A stretch of DNA of 56,851 nucleotides from CAJMSU01 sp964650315 (GCA_964650315.1 CAZYQE010000007.1:1-56851); one strand, 5' to 3'. Positions 1 to 8,653 are shown, numbered from the stretch's first letter. The notes: generated by a model from the sequence alone, not told the origin. Program-made: numbers and translations.

Positions 1-940
1 CACGTAATACTAGGCCCATTTCTCTAATCTTATCTAATACTTCTTTTAGAGATTTCTTACCTAAGTTACGTATTTTCATCATATCAGATTCACTCTTGTT
101 AACAAGATCTTGTAATGTATGAATTCCTGCTCTTTTTAAACAGTTATATGCTCTTACTGAGAAATCTAAATCTTCAATAGATGTTTCTAAAGCTTTTACT
201 TTTGGATCTTCAGTTTTTTCTATCATCATACCTGTTACATCAGCGATAGCTGATAAATCTGTTAAAATTTCAAAATGTTCTATTAATATTCTAGAAGCTA
301 AAGCAATTGCTTCTTCTGGTTTAATAGATCCGTTTGTCCATACATTTAGGATTAATTTATCATAACTTTCATCTTGTCCTACACGAGCATTTCCTACTTC
401 ATATGATACTCTTTCAATAGGAGAATATAGAGAATCTACTGCGATTTCTCCAGCTTTCTTTATTTCATGAATCTTCTTGTTATCTTCACTTCTTACATAT
501 CCACGACCATTTGTAACAGTCATTTCCATATTTAAAGTAGCTCCTTTAGATAAATTACAAATTACTTTATCTTTATTGATAACTTCGATATCTGCATCAC
601 ATTCAATATCTCCAGCTGTAACTTCTCCTTCTTTAGTAGCATTAATACGAACTATTTTTTCTTCATTTGAATGGTTCTTAAATACTACTCCTTTTAGATT
701 TAAAATGATTGTTGTTACATCTTCATAAACTCCTTCAATAGTTTGGAATTCATGTAATACACCATCAATTCTAACACTACTAATTGCACTACCTGGAAGT
801 GATGATAACATAACTCTTCTTAAAGCATTACCTATAGTAGTTCCGAATCCTCTTTCTAATGGTTCTAATTCAAATTTTCCATAAAAATTACTTTCTATAG
901 AATCTGTTATTTTATACATTGGTTTTTCAAATTGCAACAT
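1..940 (-). CDS. rpoA: RNA polymerase alpha subunit (3' end cut by the window)
   Basis: Alpha subunit of RNA polymerase; it dimerises to nucleate enzyme assembly, and its C-terminal domain contacts UP elements and activators. Reading the complement from the ATG at 940 gives MLQFEKPMYKITDSIES, a typical alpha N-terminus, behind a GGGAGG ribosome site. The frame stays open for 313 codons to the window edge. The last visible residues, REMGLVLR, belong to the helix-hairpin-helix C-terminal domain, so only a few residues should be missing. It follows rpsK at the end of the alpha operon; rplQ would be next but lies outside the window. Confidence 0.97.
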   Translation of the reverse strand, partial: MLQFEKPMYKITDSIESNFYGKFELEPLERGFGTTIGNALRRVMLSSLPGSAISSVRIDGVLHEFQTIEGVYEDVTTIILNLKGVVFKNHSNEEKIVRINATKEGEVTAGDIECDADIEVINKDKVICNLSKGATLNMEMTVTNGRGYVRSEDNKKIHEIKKAGEIAVDSLYSPIERVSYEVGNARVGQDESYDKLILNVWTNGSIKPEEAIALASRILIEHFEILTDLSAIADVTGMMIEKTEDPKVKALETSIEDLDFSVRAYNCLKRAGIHTLQDLVNKSESDMMKIRNLGKKSLKEVLDKIREMGLVLR

Positions 941-964
941 TAAACTAACCTCCCTCAATTTTTA

Positions 965-1348
965 TTATACACGTGGACGTTTTGGTGGACGACATCCATT
1001 GTGTGGTATTGGTGTAACATCTAAGATTGATGTTACTTCTAATCCTGCAGTTTGTAATGAACGAATTGCTGTTTCTCTACCTGGTCCTAAACCTTTAACG
1101 CGAACTTCTACTTTTCTCATTCCCATATCATATGCAGCTTTACCAGCAGCTTCTGCCGCTTGTCCTGCAGCGAATGGAGTTGATTTTTTACTACCTTTAT
1201 ATCCAATAGCTCCAGATGATGCCCATGCAACAACGTTACCATCTTTATCTGTTAATGTAGTAATTGTATTATTAAATGTTGAATGAATATGAGCTATTCC
1301 TTCAGGCACATTCTTTTTTACTTTTCTTTTTCTAGTTTTGTAAGCCAT
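965..1348 (-). CDS. rpsK: 30S ribosomal protein S11 (uS11)
   Basis: S11 sits on the platform of the 30S subunit near the mRNA exit and the E site. The 127-residue length is usual. Family blocks are clear: HIHSTFNNTI near residue 20, a Gly/Ser/Lys-rich central part (GYKGSKKSTPFAAGQAAE), and the ending NGCRPPKRPRV, which matches the conserved NGCRPPKxRRV terminus. It lies between rpsM and rpoA in the alpha operon, about 28 bases after rpsM. Confidence 0.98.
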   Translation of the reverse strand: MAYKTRKRKVKKNVPEGIAHIHSTFNNTITTLTDKDGNVVAWASSGAIGYKGSKKSTPFAAGQAAEAAGKAAYDMGMRKVEVRVKGLGPGRETAIRSLQTAGLEVTSILDVTPIPHNGCRPPKRPRV

Positions 1349-1376
1349 CTAGTTTACCTCCTTTATTTATTTTAAA

Positions 1377-1748
1377 TTAAACTTTCTTTTTGTTTGCTAC
1401 AGTTTTTCCTCTACCGCCACGACGAGTTCTACAATTTCTATTTGTTCTTTGACCTCTTACAGGTAATCCTTTTTTGTGACGACTTCCTTCATAAGAATTA
1501 ATTTCTTTTTTAGTCTTAATATTCATATTAATTTCACGACGTAAGTCTCCTTCAGTTAAATGTTTATTAATTTCATCTCTGATTTTAACTAATTCTTCTT
1601 GTGAAAGATCTTTAGTTCTCTTAGTTGGATCAACTTTAACTGCTTCTAAGATTTGTTTTGCTAAACTTTGTCCTATTCCATAAATATATGTTAATGATAT
1701 ACAAATGTGTTTATTATCTGGAATATCTACACCTTTAATACGTGCCAT
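1377..1748 (-). CDS. rpsM: 30S ribosomal protein S13 (uS13)
   Basis: S13 lies in the 30S head and forms bridges to the 50S subunit and contacts with P-site tRNA. The 123-residue protein begins MARIKGVDIP and carries the TYIYGIG helix-turn segment. It ends in the basic stretch GLPVRGQRTNRNCRTRRG followed by GKTVANKKKV, the tRNA-contacting tail. It stands 20 bases downstream of rpmJ, the standard order infA-rpmJ-rpsM-rpsK. Confidence 0.98.
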   Translation of the reverse strand: MARIKGVDIPDNKHICISLTYIYGIGQSLAKQILEAVKVDPTKRTKDLSQEELVKIRDEINKHLTEGDLRREINMNIKTKKEINSYEGSRHKKGLPVRGQRTNRNCRTRRGGRGKTVANKKKV

Positions 1749-1768
1749 TAATTACACCTCCTAATAAA

Positions 1769-1882
1769 TTATCCTTGTCTTTGTTTGTGTTTTGGATTTT
1801 CACAAATTACTCTTACTTTACCTTTGCGTTTTACAACTTTGCATTTTTCACAAATTGGTTTTACTGATGCTTTTACTTTCAT
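1769..1882 (-). CDS. rpmJ: 50S ribosomal protein L36 (bL36), zinc-binding form
   Basis: A 37-residue gene read from the complement, starting at the ATG at 1880-1882 and ending at the TAA at 1769-1771. The protein begins MKVKASVKPICEKCK and ends HKQRQG. It keeps the C-x2-C...C...H zinc ribbon (Cys11, Cys14, Cys27, His32), so this is the C+ form rather than the zinc-free paralogue. L36 binds 23S rRNA in the 50S subunit. Position between infA and rpsM is the standard one. A strong GGAGGG-type ribosome site lies just upstream. Confidence 0.96.
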   Translation of the reverse strand: MKVKASVKPICEKCKVVKRKGKVRVICENPKHKQRQG

Positions 1883-1897
1883 ATATTATCCCTCCTA

Positions 1898-2113
1898 TTA
1901 TTTACGATAGGTAATACGCCCACGTGTTAAGTCATAAGGCGATAGTTCTATCATTACGGTATCTCCTGCTAAGATGCGAATATAATGCATTCGAATTTTA
2001 CCAGAAACGTGAGCTTCCACAATGTGTCCATTTTCCAGTTCGACTTTATATTTGCCTCCTGGTAAAATTTCAAGAACTTTACCTTCTGTTTCGATTGTAT
2101 CTTCTTTTGCCAT
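1898..2113 (-). CDS. infA: Translation initiation factor IF-1
   Basis: IF-1 occupies the 30S A site during initiation and helps IF-2 and IF-3. The 71-residue OB-fold protein begins MAKEDTIETEGKVLEILPGG and ends LTRGRITYRK; both are nearly invariant in the family. It follows map by four bases and precedes rpmJ. Length and sequence give no sign of divergence. Confidence 0.98.
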   Translation of the reverse strand: MAKEDTIETEGKVLEILPGGKYKVELENGHIVEAHVSGKIRMHYIRILAGDTVMIELSPYDLTRGRITYRK

Positions 2114-2117
2114 CTTT

Positions 2118-2864
2118 TCACTCTCCCGTTAAGATTTCATATCCATCCTTTGTTACCACAACTGTATGTTCAAAGTGTGCGGCAGGATGATGATCTTTAG
2201 TTACTACTGTCCATTCATCATCTAATATTTCTATGTCTGAACTTTTAGCAGTTAACATTGGTTCTACTGCAAATACCATGCCTTCTTTTATTCTAGGTCC
2301 AGTATTTCTTGTTCCATAGTTTGGAATTTCTGGATCTTCATGTAAGTTACTACCTACACCATGACCACATAATTCTCTAACTACTCCTAAACCTTTACTA
2401 GTAGCATAATCGTATACTGCAGCTCCTATATCACCAATTCTATTACCTGGTTTTACTTCTTTTAGCCCTACAAATAGAGCTTTTTCTGTATATTTCATTA
2501 GATGTTCTTTTTCTTCATCAATTTCTCCTACTTTGTAAGACCAAGCTGAATCCCCATGATAACCTTTATAACAAGCACATATATCTAAAGTTACTATATC
2601 TCCATCTTGTAATTTTTTAGAACTAGCTATTCCATGAACAACTTCATCATTTACTGAAATACAAATTGCTGCTGGAAAACCATTATATCCTTTACAAGAT
2701 GGTGTAGCATCTAAACTCCTTATGTACTTATCAGCTAAATCATCGATTTCCTGGGTAGTAATACCTGGTTTTAAATATGGTTTTAAATATTGATGGGTCT
2801 TATATACAATATTACCAGCTACCCTTAAAAGTTCTATTTCTCTTTTACTTTTAATAGTTATCAT
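2118..2864 (-). CDS. map: Methionine aminopeptidase, type I
   Basis: Removes the initiator methionine from nascent proteins after deformylation; a two-metal enzyme. At 248 residues it is the normal length for the short type I form. Metal and catalytic residues can be read in order: His77 (VVHGIA), Asp94 (TLDICA), Asp105 (GYHGDSAW), His168 (CGHGVG), His175 (NLHEDP), Glu201 (VEPML) and Glu232 (FEHTVV). The start overlaps the adk stop by one base, which suggests coupled translation inside the secY-adk-map-infA block. Confidence 0.97.
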   Translation of the reverse strand: MITIKSKREIELLRVAGNIVYKTHQYLKPYLKPGITTQEIDDLADKYIRSLDATPSCKGYNGFPAAICISVNDEVVHGIASSKKLQDGDIVTLDICACYKGYHGDSAWSYKVGEIDEEKEHLMKYTEKALFVGLKEVKPGNRIGDIGAAVYDYATSKGLGVVRELCGHGVGSNLHEDPEIPNYGTRNTGPRIKEGMVFAVEPMLTAKSSDIEILDDEWTVVTKDHHPAAHFEHTVVVTKDGYEILTGE

Positions 2865-3523
2865 TATTTATCCTCACTGATAATTTCATCGATTTGTTTA
2901 AATATATTTTCTCTTGTATCATTTCCTGATACTACATGTAATACACTTTTTTTTCTATAATACTCTATGATAGGTTCAGTTTGTTCAACATAAACTCTAT
3001 GTCTATTTTGAAAAGCCTCTAAATTATCATCTGTTCTTTGATATAATTTTCCTCCACATTTATCACAAGTTGATTCAACTTTTGGTAAATACTTTGGATC
3101 ATTTATATTATAGATTGCATCACAATTTTCACAAACTCTTCTCCCTGTTACTCTTTTTTCTAATCTGTCTTCATCGACATCTATTAAAATAACATTACCA
3201 ATATCATATCCTAATTTCTCAAGTATTTTGTCATATTCTTGTGCTTGTTCTATTCTTCTTGGAAATCCATCTAAGATATATCCATTTTTACAATCATCTT
3301 TCTTTAATCTTTGTTCAATTGCTTGATATGTTATTTCATCTTTTACTAATCCACCTGTTGATAAGATCTCTGCAATATAATGACCTAGTTCACTATCTTC
3401 TTTAGATAAATCTCTTAAGATATCTCCCATAGAAATATGAGGTATACCATATTTTTGATGAACCATTCTTGATTGAGTTCCCTTACCTGCAGCAGGTGGT
3501 GCTATAAAAATAATATTCTTCAT
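2864..3523 (-). CDS. adk: Adenylate kinase, zinc-LID form
   Basis: Interconverts ATP + AMP and 2 ADP. The 219 residues include a P-loop at about 8-16 (APPAAGKGT, with Ala residues where GxPGAGKGT is usual) and the DGFPRR block at 85-90. The long LID domain has four cysteines (Cys131, Cys134, Cys153, Cys156) in CENC...CDKC, the structural-zinc form common in Gram-positives. It lies between secY and map, as in Bacillus. Confidence 0.97.
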   Translation of the reverse strand: MKNIIFIAPPAAGKGTQSRMVHQKYGIPHISMGDILRDLSKEDSELGHYIAEILSTGGLVKDEITYQAIEQRLKKDDCKNGYILDGFPRRIEQAQEYDKILEKLGYDIGNVILIDVDEDRLEKRVTGRRVCENCDAIYNINDPKYLPKVESTCDKCGGKLYQRTDDNLEAFQNRHRVYVEQTEPIIEYYRKKSVLHVVSGNDTRENIFKQIDEIISEDK

Positions 3524-3525
3524 AA

Positions 3526-4803
3526 TTACCTTCTACTATAACCCTTCTTATAATTTCTTGTTAGAATACTTCCTTCTAACTGTTTGTATGTTTCTAATGC
3601 AACTCCTACTACGATTAATAATCCAGTACCACCAATTGATACACTAGTTGGTAAGCTTGTTAGTTTTGAGAATATAATTGGTAATCCTGCGATTATAACT
3701 AAGAATACTGATCCTAGTACTGTTAATCTTGATAGGACTTTATTTATATGTTGTTTTGTTTCTTCTCCTGGTCTAACTCCTGGTATATATCCACCATTTT
3801 CTTGTAAGTTCTTTGCAAATTCTTCTGGTTTTAATTGAATAAATGTATAGAAATATGCAAAGAAGAAAATTAATATTACATATATACAGAAGCCAACTGG
3901 AGTTGTATAAGTAAAATATTTTTGTACTAACAAAGTAAATCCATCTTTTTTAATTACTTGTGCAAGTATACCTGGAATTGTCATTAAACTTGATGCGAAG
4001 ATTACTGGTATAACTCCTGCTGAATTAATTTTGATTGGCATAAAACTTTGAGCTTTTCCTCCATATGCACTTGTTGATTTATTTGCATATTGGATAGGTA
4101 TTCTTCTTTCAGATTCCTGAACAAATATAACTCCTATTACAACAGCAAAGTAAATAATTACAAATAGTAAGAATTTAACTATACCTAATGTAATAACTTG
4201 AGTTGCTCCTTTAAATACAACTAATCCTCCAAATGCATCTATAAACATTTGTGGAAGTGTTGCGATAATACCAGCCATAATTATTAGACTGACACCATTA
4301 CCAATACCTTTTTGTGTTATTTGATCACCTAACCATAGTAAGAATGCTGTACCTGCAGTTAAAACTGTTGCTATATACATATATTGGAATACGTCTCCTG
4401 ACTTACCAATCATTGCAAAAGCTAATGCATAACCTTCTATAAAGGCAAATATAATACCCATATATCTAGTTATTTGATTAATTTTTTGTCTACCTGTAGC
4501 ACCTTGTTTATTTAATTCAGTTAGGTATGGAATTATATCCATTTGTAATAATTGCATTATGATTGATGCAGTAATGTATGGCATAACTCCTAGTGCAAAT
4601 ATTGAGAAGTTTTTAATAGCTCCTCCACCTAAAGTATTTAGTAATCCTAGGAAATCCATGTTACCTTTTATGTAACTTTCTGTTCCTGGAACTCTGATAG
4701 AAATACCTAATATGAAGATCATTAAGGCCCCAAGTGTGAAATAAATCCTATGTCTTAGGTCTTTATTTGTTGAGGTAAATAATTGCTTCATAGCTGTAAA
4801 CAT
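3526..4803 (-). CDS. secY: Preprotein translocase subunit SecY
   Basis: Channel-forming subunit of the Sec translocon in the cytoplasmic membrane; SecA at the other end of this window is its motor. The 425 residues contain the expected ten hydrophobic segments. The plug region (FLGLLNTLGGGAIKNFSIF) and the cytosolic loops carrying the conserved basic residues (ERRIPIQYANK, GVRPGEETKQHI) are present. It is placed between rplO and adk, the standard position at the end of the spc operon. Confidence 0.98.
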   Translation of the reverse strand: MFTAMKQLFTSTNKDLRHRIYFTLGALMIFILGISIRVPGTESYIKGNMDFLGLLNTLGGGAIKNFSIFALGVMPYITASIIMQLLQMDIIPYLTELNKQGATGRQKINQITRYMGIIFAFIEGYALAFAMIGKSGDVFQYMYIATVLTAGTAFLLWLGDQITQKGIGNGVSLIIMAGIIATLPQMFIDAFGGLVVFKGATQVITLGIVKFLLFVIIYFAVVIGVIFVQESERRIPIQYANKSTSAYGGKAQSFMPIKINSAGVIPVIFASSLMTIPGILAQVIKKDGFTLLVQKYFTYTTPVGFCIYVILIFFFAYFYTFIQLKPEEFAKNLQENGGYIPGVRPGEETKQHINKVLSRLTVLGSVFLVIIAGLPIIFSKLTSLPTSVSIGGTGLLIVVGVALETYKQLEGSILTRNYKKGYSRR

Positions 4804-4804
4804 A

Positions 4805-5251
4805 TTAGATCACCTCAGCTTTACTTCCTGATTCTTCTATCTTAGCTAAAGCACTCTTAGTAAATTTATTAGCTTGAATAGTTAACTTTTTCTTTAACTC
4901 TCCATCTCCTAGTACTTTAACTCCACTATTATATTCTTTAGTTATTAATCCCTTCTCTTTTAATAGAGCAGGTGTTACTACTGTTTTATCTTCAAATACA
5001 TTTAAAGATTCTATATTAACAATAGCATATTCCTTTTTAAATCTTTTATTTGAGAAACCTCTTTTTGGAAGTCTCTTATATAATGGTAATTGTCCTCCTT
5101 CAAATACTGGATTAATACTACCACCACTACGTGCTTTTTGTCCTTTTTGTCCGCGTCCACTTGTTTTACCAAGACCACTACCTGGACCACGTCCTACACG
5201 TTTTTTTGCTTTAGTAGCTCCGATATTTTTTTCTAATTCATGTAACTTCAT
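4805..5251 (-). CDS. rplO: 50S ribosomal protein L15 (uL15)
   Basis: L15 binds 23S rRNA and is a late assembly protein of the 50S subunit. The 148-residue protein begins MKLHELEKNIGATKAKKRVG, followed by the Gly/Arg-rich extension (GRGPGSGLGKTSGRGQKGQ) that threads into rRNA. Its ATG overlaps the rpsE stop by one base (TAATG). That leaves no room for rpmD (L30), which normally sits between these two genes. Confidence 0.97.
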   Translation of the reverse strand: MKLHELEKNIGATKAKKRVGRGPGSGLGKTSGRGQKGQKARSGGSINPVFEGGQLPLYKRLPKRGFSNKRFKKEYAIVNIESLNVFEDKTVVTPALLKEKGLITKEYNSGVKVLGDGELKKKLTIQANKFTKSALAKIEESGSKAEVI

Positions 5252-5760
5252 TATCCTAATATCTCCTCTACTTTTTTACCACGAAGTGCTGCTACTTGTT
5301 CTGGTGTCTTAATTGACTTAAGTGCATTTAATGCAGCAGTCGCAGTGTTTATTTTTGTTCTTGCTCCTAGTGATTTAGAGACAATATCACGAAATCCTGC
5401 TAATTCTAAGATAGCACGAACAGATCCACCAGCAATAACTCCAGTACCAGCAGGTGCAGGTTTAATAATAACTCTTGCAGCTCCTGATTCTCCGATTGCT
5501 TCATGAGCAACTGTTCTTCCATCAATTAGAGGTATTGTGATCATTTTCTTATTAGCATCTTGAATTGCTTTTTTGATTGCATCAGGTACTTCGTTTGCTT
5601 TACCAAGTCCTAATCCAACTTTACCTTTACGGTCACCTACAACAACTGTGGCAGAAAATCTTCTACGACGTCCACCCTTAGTAACTTTAACAACGCTTTT
5701 AACGTCTATTACTAATTCTTCAAATTGTTTTTCTCTAGGTTTACGAGTTCTTTTTTGCAT
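5251..5760 (-). CDS. rpsE: 30S ribosomal protein S5 (uS5)
   Basis: S5 lies on the solvent side of the 30S subunit and affects translational fidelity and mRNA unwinding at the entry pore. The 169 residues include the double-stranded-RNA-binding-like N-domain (VVKVTKGGRRRRFSATVVVGD) and the GEAN-like segment GKANEVPDAIKKA. The C-domain carries APAGTGVIAGGSVRAILELAG. It is directly coupled to rplO by a one-base overlap. Confidence 0.98.
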   Translation of the reverse strand: MQKRTRKPREKQFEELVIDVKSVVKVTKGGRRRRFSATVVVGDRKGKVGLGLGKANEVPDAIKKAIQDANKKMITIPLIDGRTVAHEAIGESGAARVIIKPAPAGTGVIAGGSVRAILELAGFRDIVSKSLGARTKINTATAALNALKSIKTPEQVAALRGKKVEEILG

Positions 5761-5772
5761 AATACCCTCCTA

Positions 5773-6135
5773 TTAGAATTCTAATCCATTTTCACGTGCA
5801 GCTTCTGCTAAAGCTTTAACACGTCCGTGATAAAGGTATCCACCTCTATCAAATACCACTTTTGTAATTTTTGCTTTTGTTGCTTTCTTTGCTATATCAG
5901 CACCAACAACTTTAGCTGCTTCAACATTACTTCCATTTTTAATCTTTAAACTTTTGTCTAATGAGGAAGCAGATACAAGAGTAGTTCTAGTTTCATCATC
6001 GATAATTTGTGCATATATTTCCTTATTTGAACGGAATACACATAATCTAGGTACTGCGCTTGTTCCAATCATAGTTTTTCTAATTCTTTCATGACGAGAC
6101 TTACGCATACTATTACGAGATTCTTTTTTTATCAT
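5773..6135 (-). CDS. rplR: 50S ribosomal protein L18 (uL18)
   Basis: L18 binds 5S rRNA together with L5 and anchors it in the central protuberance. The 120-residue protein has the basic N-terminal segment RKSRHERIRK, the PRLCVFRSNKEIYAQIIDD block, and the ending HGRVKALAEAARENGLEF typical of the family. It sits between rplF and rpsE as in the canonical spc operon. Confidence 0.97.
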   Translation of the reverse strand: MIKKESRNSMRKSRHERIRKTMIGTSAVPRLCVFRSNKEIYAQIIDDETRTTLVSASSLDKSLKIKNGSNVEAAKVVGADIAKKATKAKITKVVFDRGGYLYHGRVKALAEAARENGLEF

Positions 6136-6160
6136 AATTTGATTTCTCCTTTCCTACTTA

Positions 6161-6691
6161 TTAAGCAGCTTTCTTTCCTTCTTTACGGCGAACATGTTCA
6201 CCTTTGTAACGAATACCTTTTCCTTTATAAGGTTCAGGTTTTCTAACTTTTCTTATATTTGCAGCAAATTCTCCTACTTTTACTTTATCAATTCCTTCTA
6301 CAGTAATTTCAGTATTTCCATTAGCTTTAACAGTTAAACCTTCTGGTACCTGCATTTCTACTGGATGTGAATATCCTGCATTAATTACTAATTTCTTTCC
6401 TTGAACATTGAAACGATATCCAACACCAATGATTTCTAACCCTTTTTCATAACCTTTAGTTACTCCAATAATCATATTATTAATTAAAGAGTTCATAGTA
6501 CCATGCATTGCTTTAGCATTATCGTTTTCACGTTCTAATGTAATACTATTTCCATCTACTTTCATAGAAATACCATTTAACATTACTTGAGATAAACTTC
6601 CTTTAGGTCCAGTTACTGTTACTACATTATTTTCTTCTTTAACAGTAACACCTTCTGGAATAGTAAGTACTCTTTGTCCAATACGGCTCAT
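6161..6691 (-). CDS. rplF: 50S ribosomal protein L6 (uL6)
   Basis: L6 sits near the factor-binding site of the 50S subunit. The 176 residues hold two copies of the L6 fold. The family signature PEPYKGKGIRY lies close to the end, followed by the basic tail HVRRKEGKKAA. The gap to the upstream rpsH gene is 67 bases, unusually long for this operon, and contains a 14-base palindrome at 6725-6738. Confidence 0.98.
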   Translation of the reverse strand: MSRIGQRVLTIPEGVTVKEENNVVTVTGPKGSLSQVMLNGISMKVDGNSITLERENDNAKAMHGTMNSLINNMIIGVTKGYEKGLEIIGVGYRFNVQGKKLVINAGYSHPVEMQVPEGLTVKANGNTEITVEGIDKVKVGEFAANIRKVRKPEPYKGKGIRYKGEHVRRKEGKKAA

Positions 6692-6724
6692 AATGACACC
6701 TCCTATATATAAATTTTAAATTAA

Positions 6725-6738
6725 CCATATTAATATGG
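6725..6738. repeat. Palindrome between rpsH and rplF
   Basis: CCATATTAATATGG is a perfect 14-base palindrome in the 67-base gap between the rpsH stop and the rplF ribosome site. As RNA it could form a short hairpin. No U tract follows on the minus strand, so it does not look like a terminator. It may be an RNA processing or translational control element; a chance palindrome in AT-rich DNA is also possible. Confidence 0.4.
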
Positions 6739-6758
6739 GTTTCAAATATCTGTCCTTA

Positions 6759-7160
6759 TTACCATATATAAGCAAGAACTTCTCCACCTACATTTTCTTT
6801 ACGTGCTTGTTTATCTGTCATAATCCCCTTTGAAGTTGATATAATAGCAATTCCTAATCCATTTAATACTTTAGGAATTTCATCATTCTTAGCATAAACA
6901 CGAAGTCCTGGTTTGGAAATTCTCTTTAGCCCAGTGATAACTCTTTCTTTCTTATCTGTATATTTTAAAGTTAAAAGAATTGTTCCTTGAGCTCCTTCTT
7001 TAACTACTTTGTAATTTTTTATAAATCCTTCATCTTTTAAAATCTTAGCAATTGATTCTTTGATTTTAGATGCTGGAACACTAACTTCTTCATAACGCAT
7101 TTGGTTAGCATTACGAATACGAGTTAACATATCTGCAATTGTATCTGTTACTACTGCCAT
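6759..7160 (-). CDS. rpsH: 30S ribosomal protein S8 (uS8)
   Basis: S8 is a primary 16S rRNA-binding protein of the central domain; in E. coli it also represses the spc operon. The 133-residue protein begins MAVVTDTIADMLTRIRNANQ. It carries the C-terminal rRNA-binding block GIAIISTSKGIMTDKQARKE and ends GGEVLAYIW, both conserved. It precedes rplF and follows rpsN. Confidence 0.98.
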   Translation of the reverse strand: MAVVTDTIADMLTRIRNANQMRYEEVSVPASKIKESIAKILKDEGFIKNYKVVKEGAQGTILLTLKYTDKKERVITGLKRISKPGLRVYAKNDEIPKVLNGLGIAIISTSKGIMTDKQARKENVGGEVLAYIW

Positions 7161-7179
7161 TTATATTCCTCCTTTCCAA

Positions 7180-7365
7180 TTACCAGCTTGATTTTTTAAC
7201 ACCTGGTATTTGTCCTTTGTAAGCTAATTCACGGAAGCAAATACGGCATATTCCGAATTTACTCATAACTGCGTGTGGACGACCACAACGAGAACATCTA
7301 GTATATTCACGTACTTTGAATTTTTGTGGCTTATTAGCTTTTACTATCATACTTTTCTTTGCCAT
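7180..7365 (-). CDS. rpsN: 30S ribosomal protein S14, zinc-binding type Z
   Basis: S14 helps assemble the 30S head. I place the start at the ATG at 7363-7365, which follows an AGGAGG ribosome site and gives the usual 61-residue protein beginning MAKKSMIVKANKPQKFKVRE. A longer frame upstream only overlaps the end of rplE. Zinc ligands Cys24, Cys27, Cys40 and Cys43 are present (CSRC...CRIC), marking the short C+ form found in Gram-positives. Confidence 0.96.
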   Translation of the reverse strand: MAKKSMIVKANKPQKFKVREYTRCSRCGRPHAVMSKFGICRICFRELAYKGQIPGVKKSSW

Positions 7366-7375
7366 AATTTTCCTC

Positions 7376-7918
7376 CTACCTTTGTCTAAAAGGAATTCCA
7401 AGTCCATTTAATAAATCAAATGATTCTTCATTAGATTTTGCTGTTGTTACGAATACGATATCCATACCACGTACTTTTACAACATCATCATAATCGATAT
7501 CTGAAAAAATTAATTGTTCTTTAATTCCCATAGTATAATTTCCTCTACCATCAAAAGCTTTAGGACTAACTCCTCTAAAATCTCTAACACGAGGTAGTGC
7601 AATTGAGATTAACTTGTCCATAAAGTTATACATGTTTTCTCCTCTTAGAGTAACTTTACAACCAATAGCTTGTCCTTCTCTTAATTTGAATCCTGCAATT
7701 GATTTTCTAGCTCTTGTGATAACTGGTTTTTGACCTGATATCTTAGTTAAGTCTGCTACTGCAGCATCTAATAATTTAGAGTTGCCTGCAGCATCACCAG
7801 CACCAATATTAATAACTATCTTTTCTAACTTTGGTACTTGCATAACTGTTTTATAACTATATTTTTCTTTTAAACTTGGAACAACTTCTTTTAAATATTT
7901 TTCTTTTAGGCGGTTCAT
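7376..7918 (-). CDS. rplE: 50S ribosomal protein L5 (uL5)
   Basis: L5 binds 5S rRNA with L18 and contacts P-site tRNA. The 180 residues include KLEKIVINIGAGDA, the ITRARKSIAGFKLREGQAIG block and the RDFRGVSPKAFDGRGNYTMG loop that touches tRNA. Standard position between rplX and rpsN. Confidence 0.98.
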   Translation of the reverse strand: MNRLKEKYLKEVVPSLKEKYSYKTVMQVPKLEKIVINIGAGDAAGNSKLLDAAVADLTKISGQKPVITRARKSIAGFKLREGQAIGCKVTLRGENMYNFMDKLISIALPRVRDFRGVSPKAFDGRGNYTMGIKEQLIFSDIDYDDVVKVRGMDIVFVTTAKSNEESFDLLNGLGIPFRQR

Positions 7919-7935
7919 AATTTCCCTCCTTCCAA

Positions 7936-8244
7936 TTAATCAAGTTTACTATCTGATTTTTTTGTTATTCTTATTTTCTTTCCGTTTTTATCTGTTGTAT
8001 GTCCTATTCTAGTTCCTTTTTTTGTTTTAGGATCAACTATCATAACATTTGATGCATGAATAGGTGCTTCTATTTCTACAATTCCACCTGATTCTTGTCC
8101 ATTTGGTTTTTGATGTTTCTTAATCATGTGAACACCTTCAACTACTACTCTGTTTTCAGCTTTTAATGTTTTAATAATTTTTCCTTCTTTACCTTTATCA
8201 GAACCAGCAATAACTACAACTTTATCTCCTACTTTAAAGTTCAT
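7936..8244 (-). CDS. rplX: 50S ribosomal protein L24 (uL24)
   Basis: L24 starts 50S assembly by binding the 5' domain of 23S rRNA. The 102-residue protein has the KOW motif right at its start (KVGDKVVVIAGSDKGKEGKI). The conserved GVHMIKKHQKP and the segment IHASNVMIVDPKTKKGTRIG follow. It lies between rplN and rplE. Confidence 0.97.
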   Translation of the reverse strand: MNFKVGDKVVVIAGSDKGKEGKIIKTLKAENRVVVEGVHMIKKHQKPNGQESGGIVEIEAPIHASNVMIVDPKTKKGTRIGHTTDKNGKKIRITKKSDSKLD

Positions 8245-8257
8245 AATTTTCCTCCTC

Positions 8258-8626
8258 TTATAGTACTTCTTTCGCTAAAGATACTATCTTCATGTAATTC
8301 TTATCACGAAGTTCTCTGGCTACTGGTCCAAAAATACGAGTTCCTACTGGACTCTTGTCATCACGAATGATAACACAAGCATTGTCATCGAACTTAATAT
8401 AACTTCCATCTTCACGACGAACGCCTTGACGACTACGAACGATAACTGCTTTTACAACTTTTCCTTTTGGGATTGGTGAATTAGGAATGGCACTTTTAAC
8501 TGTTCCAACTACTACATCACCAATGTTACCTGTTTTTACTTTGCTTCCACCTAATACTCTAATTACTAGTAATTCACGAGCACCAGAGTTGTCAGCAACC
8601 TTCATACGGCTTTCTTGTTGTAACAT
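8258..8626 (-). CDS. rplN: 50S ribosomal protein L14 (uL14)
   Basis: L14 forms an intersubunit bridge and contacts L19. The 122-residue protein shows MLQQESRMKVADNSGARELL at the start and RSRQGVRREDGSYIKFDDNA in the middle. It ends with FGPVARELRDKNYMKIVSLA; all three blocks are family hallmarks. It lies between rpsQ and rplX. Confidence 0.98.
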   Translation of the reverse strand: MLQQESRMKVADNSGARELLVIRVLGGSKVKTGNIGDVVVGTVKSAIPNSPIPKGKVVKAVIVRSRQGVRREDGSYIKFDDNACVIIRDDKSPVGTRIFGPVARELRDKNYMKIVSLAKEVL

Positions 8627-8653
8627 AAATTATTCCTCCTTCTCATCTAAGCG

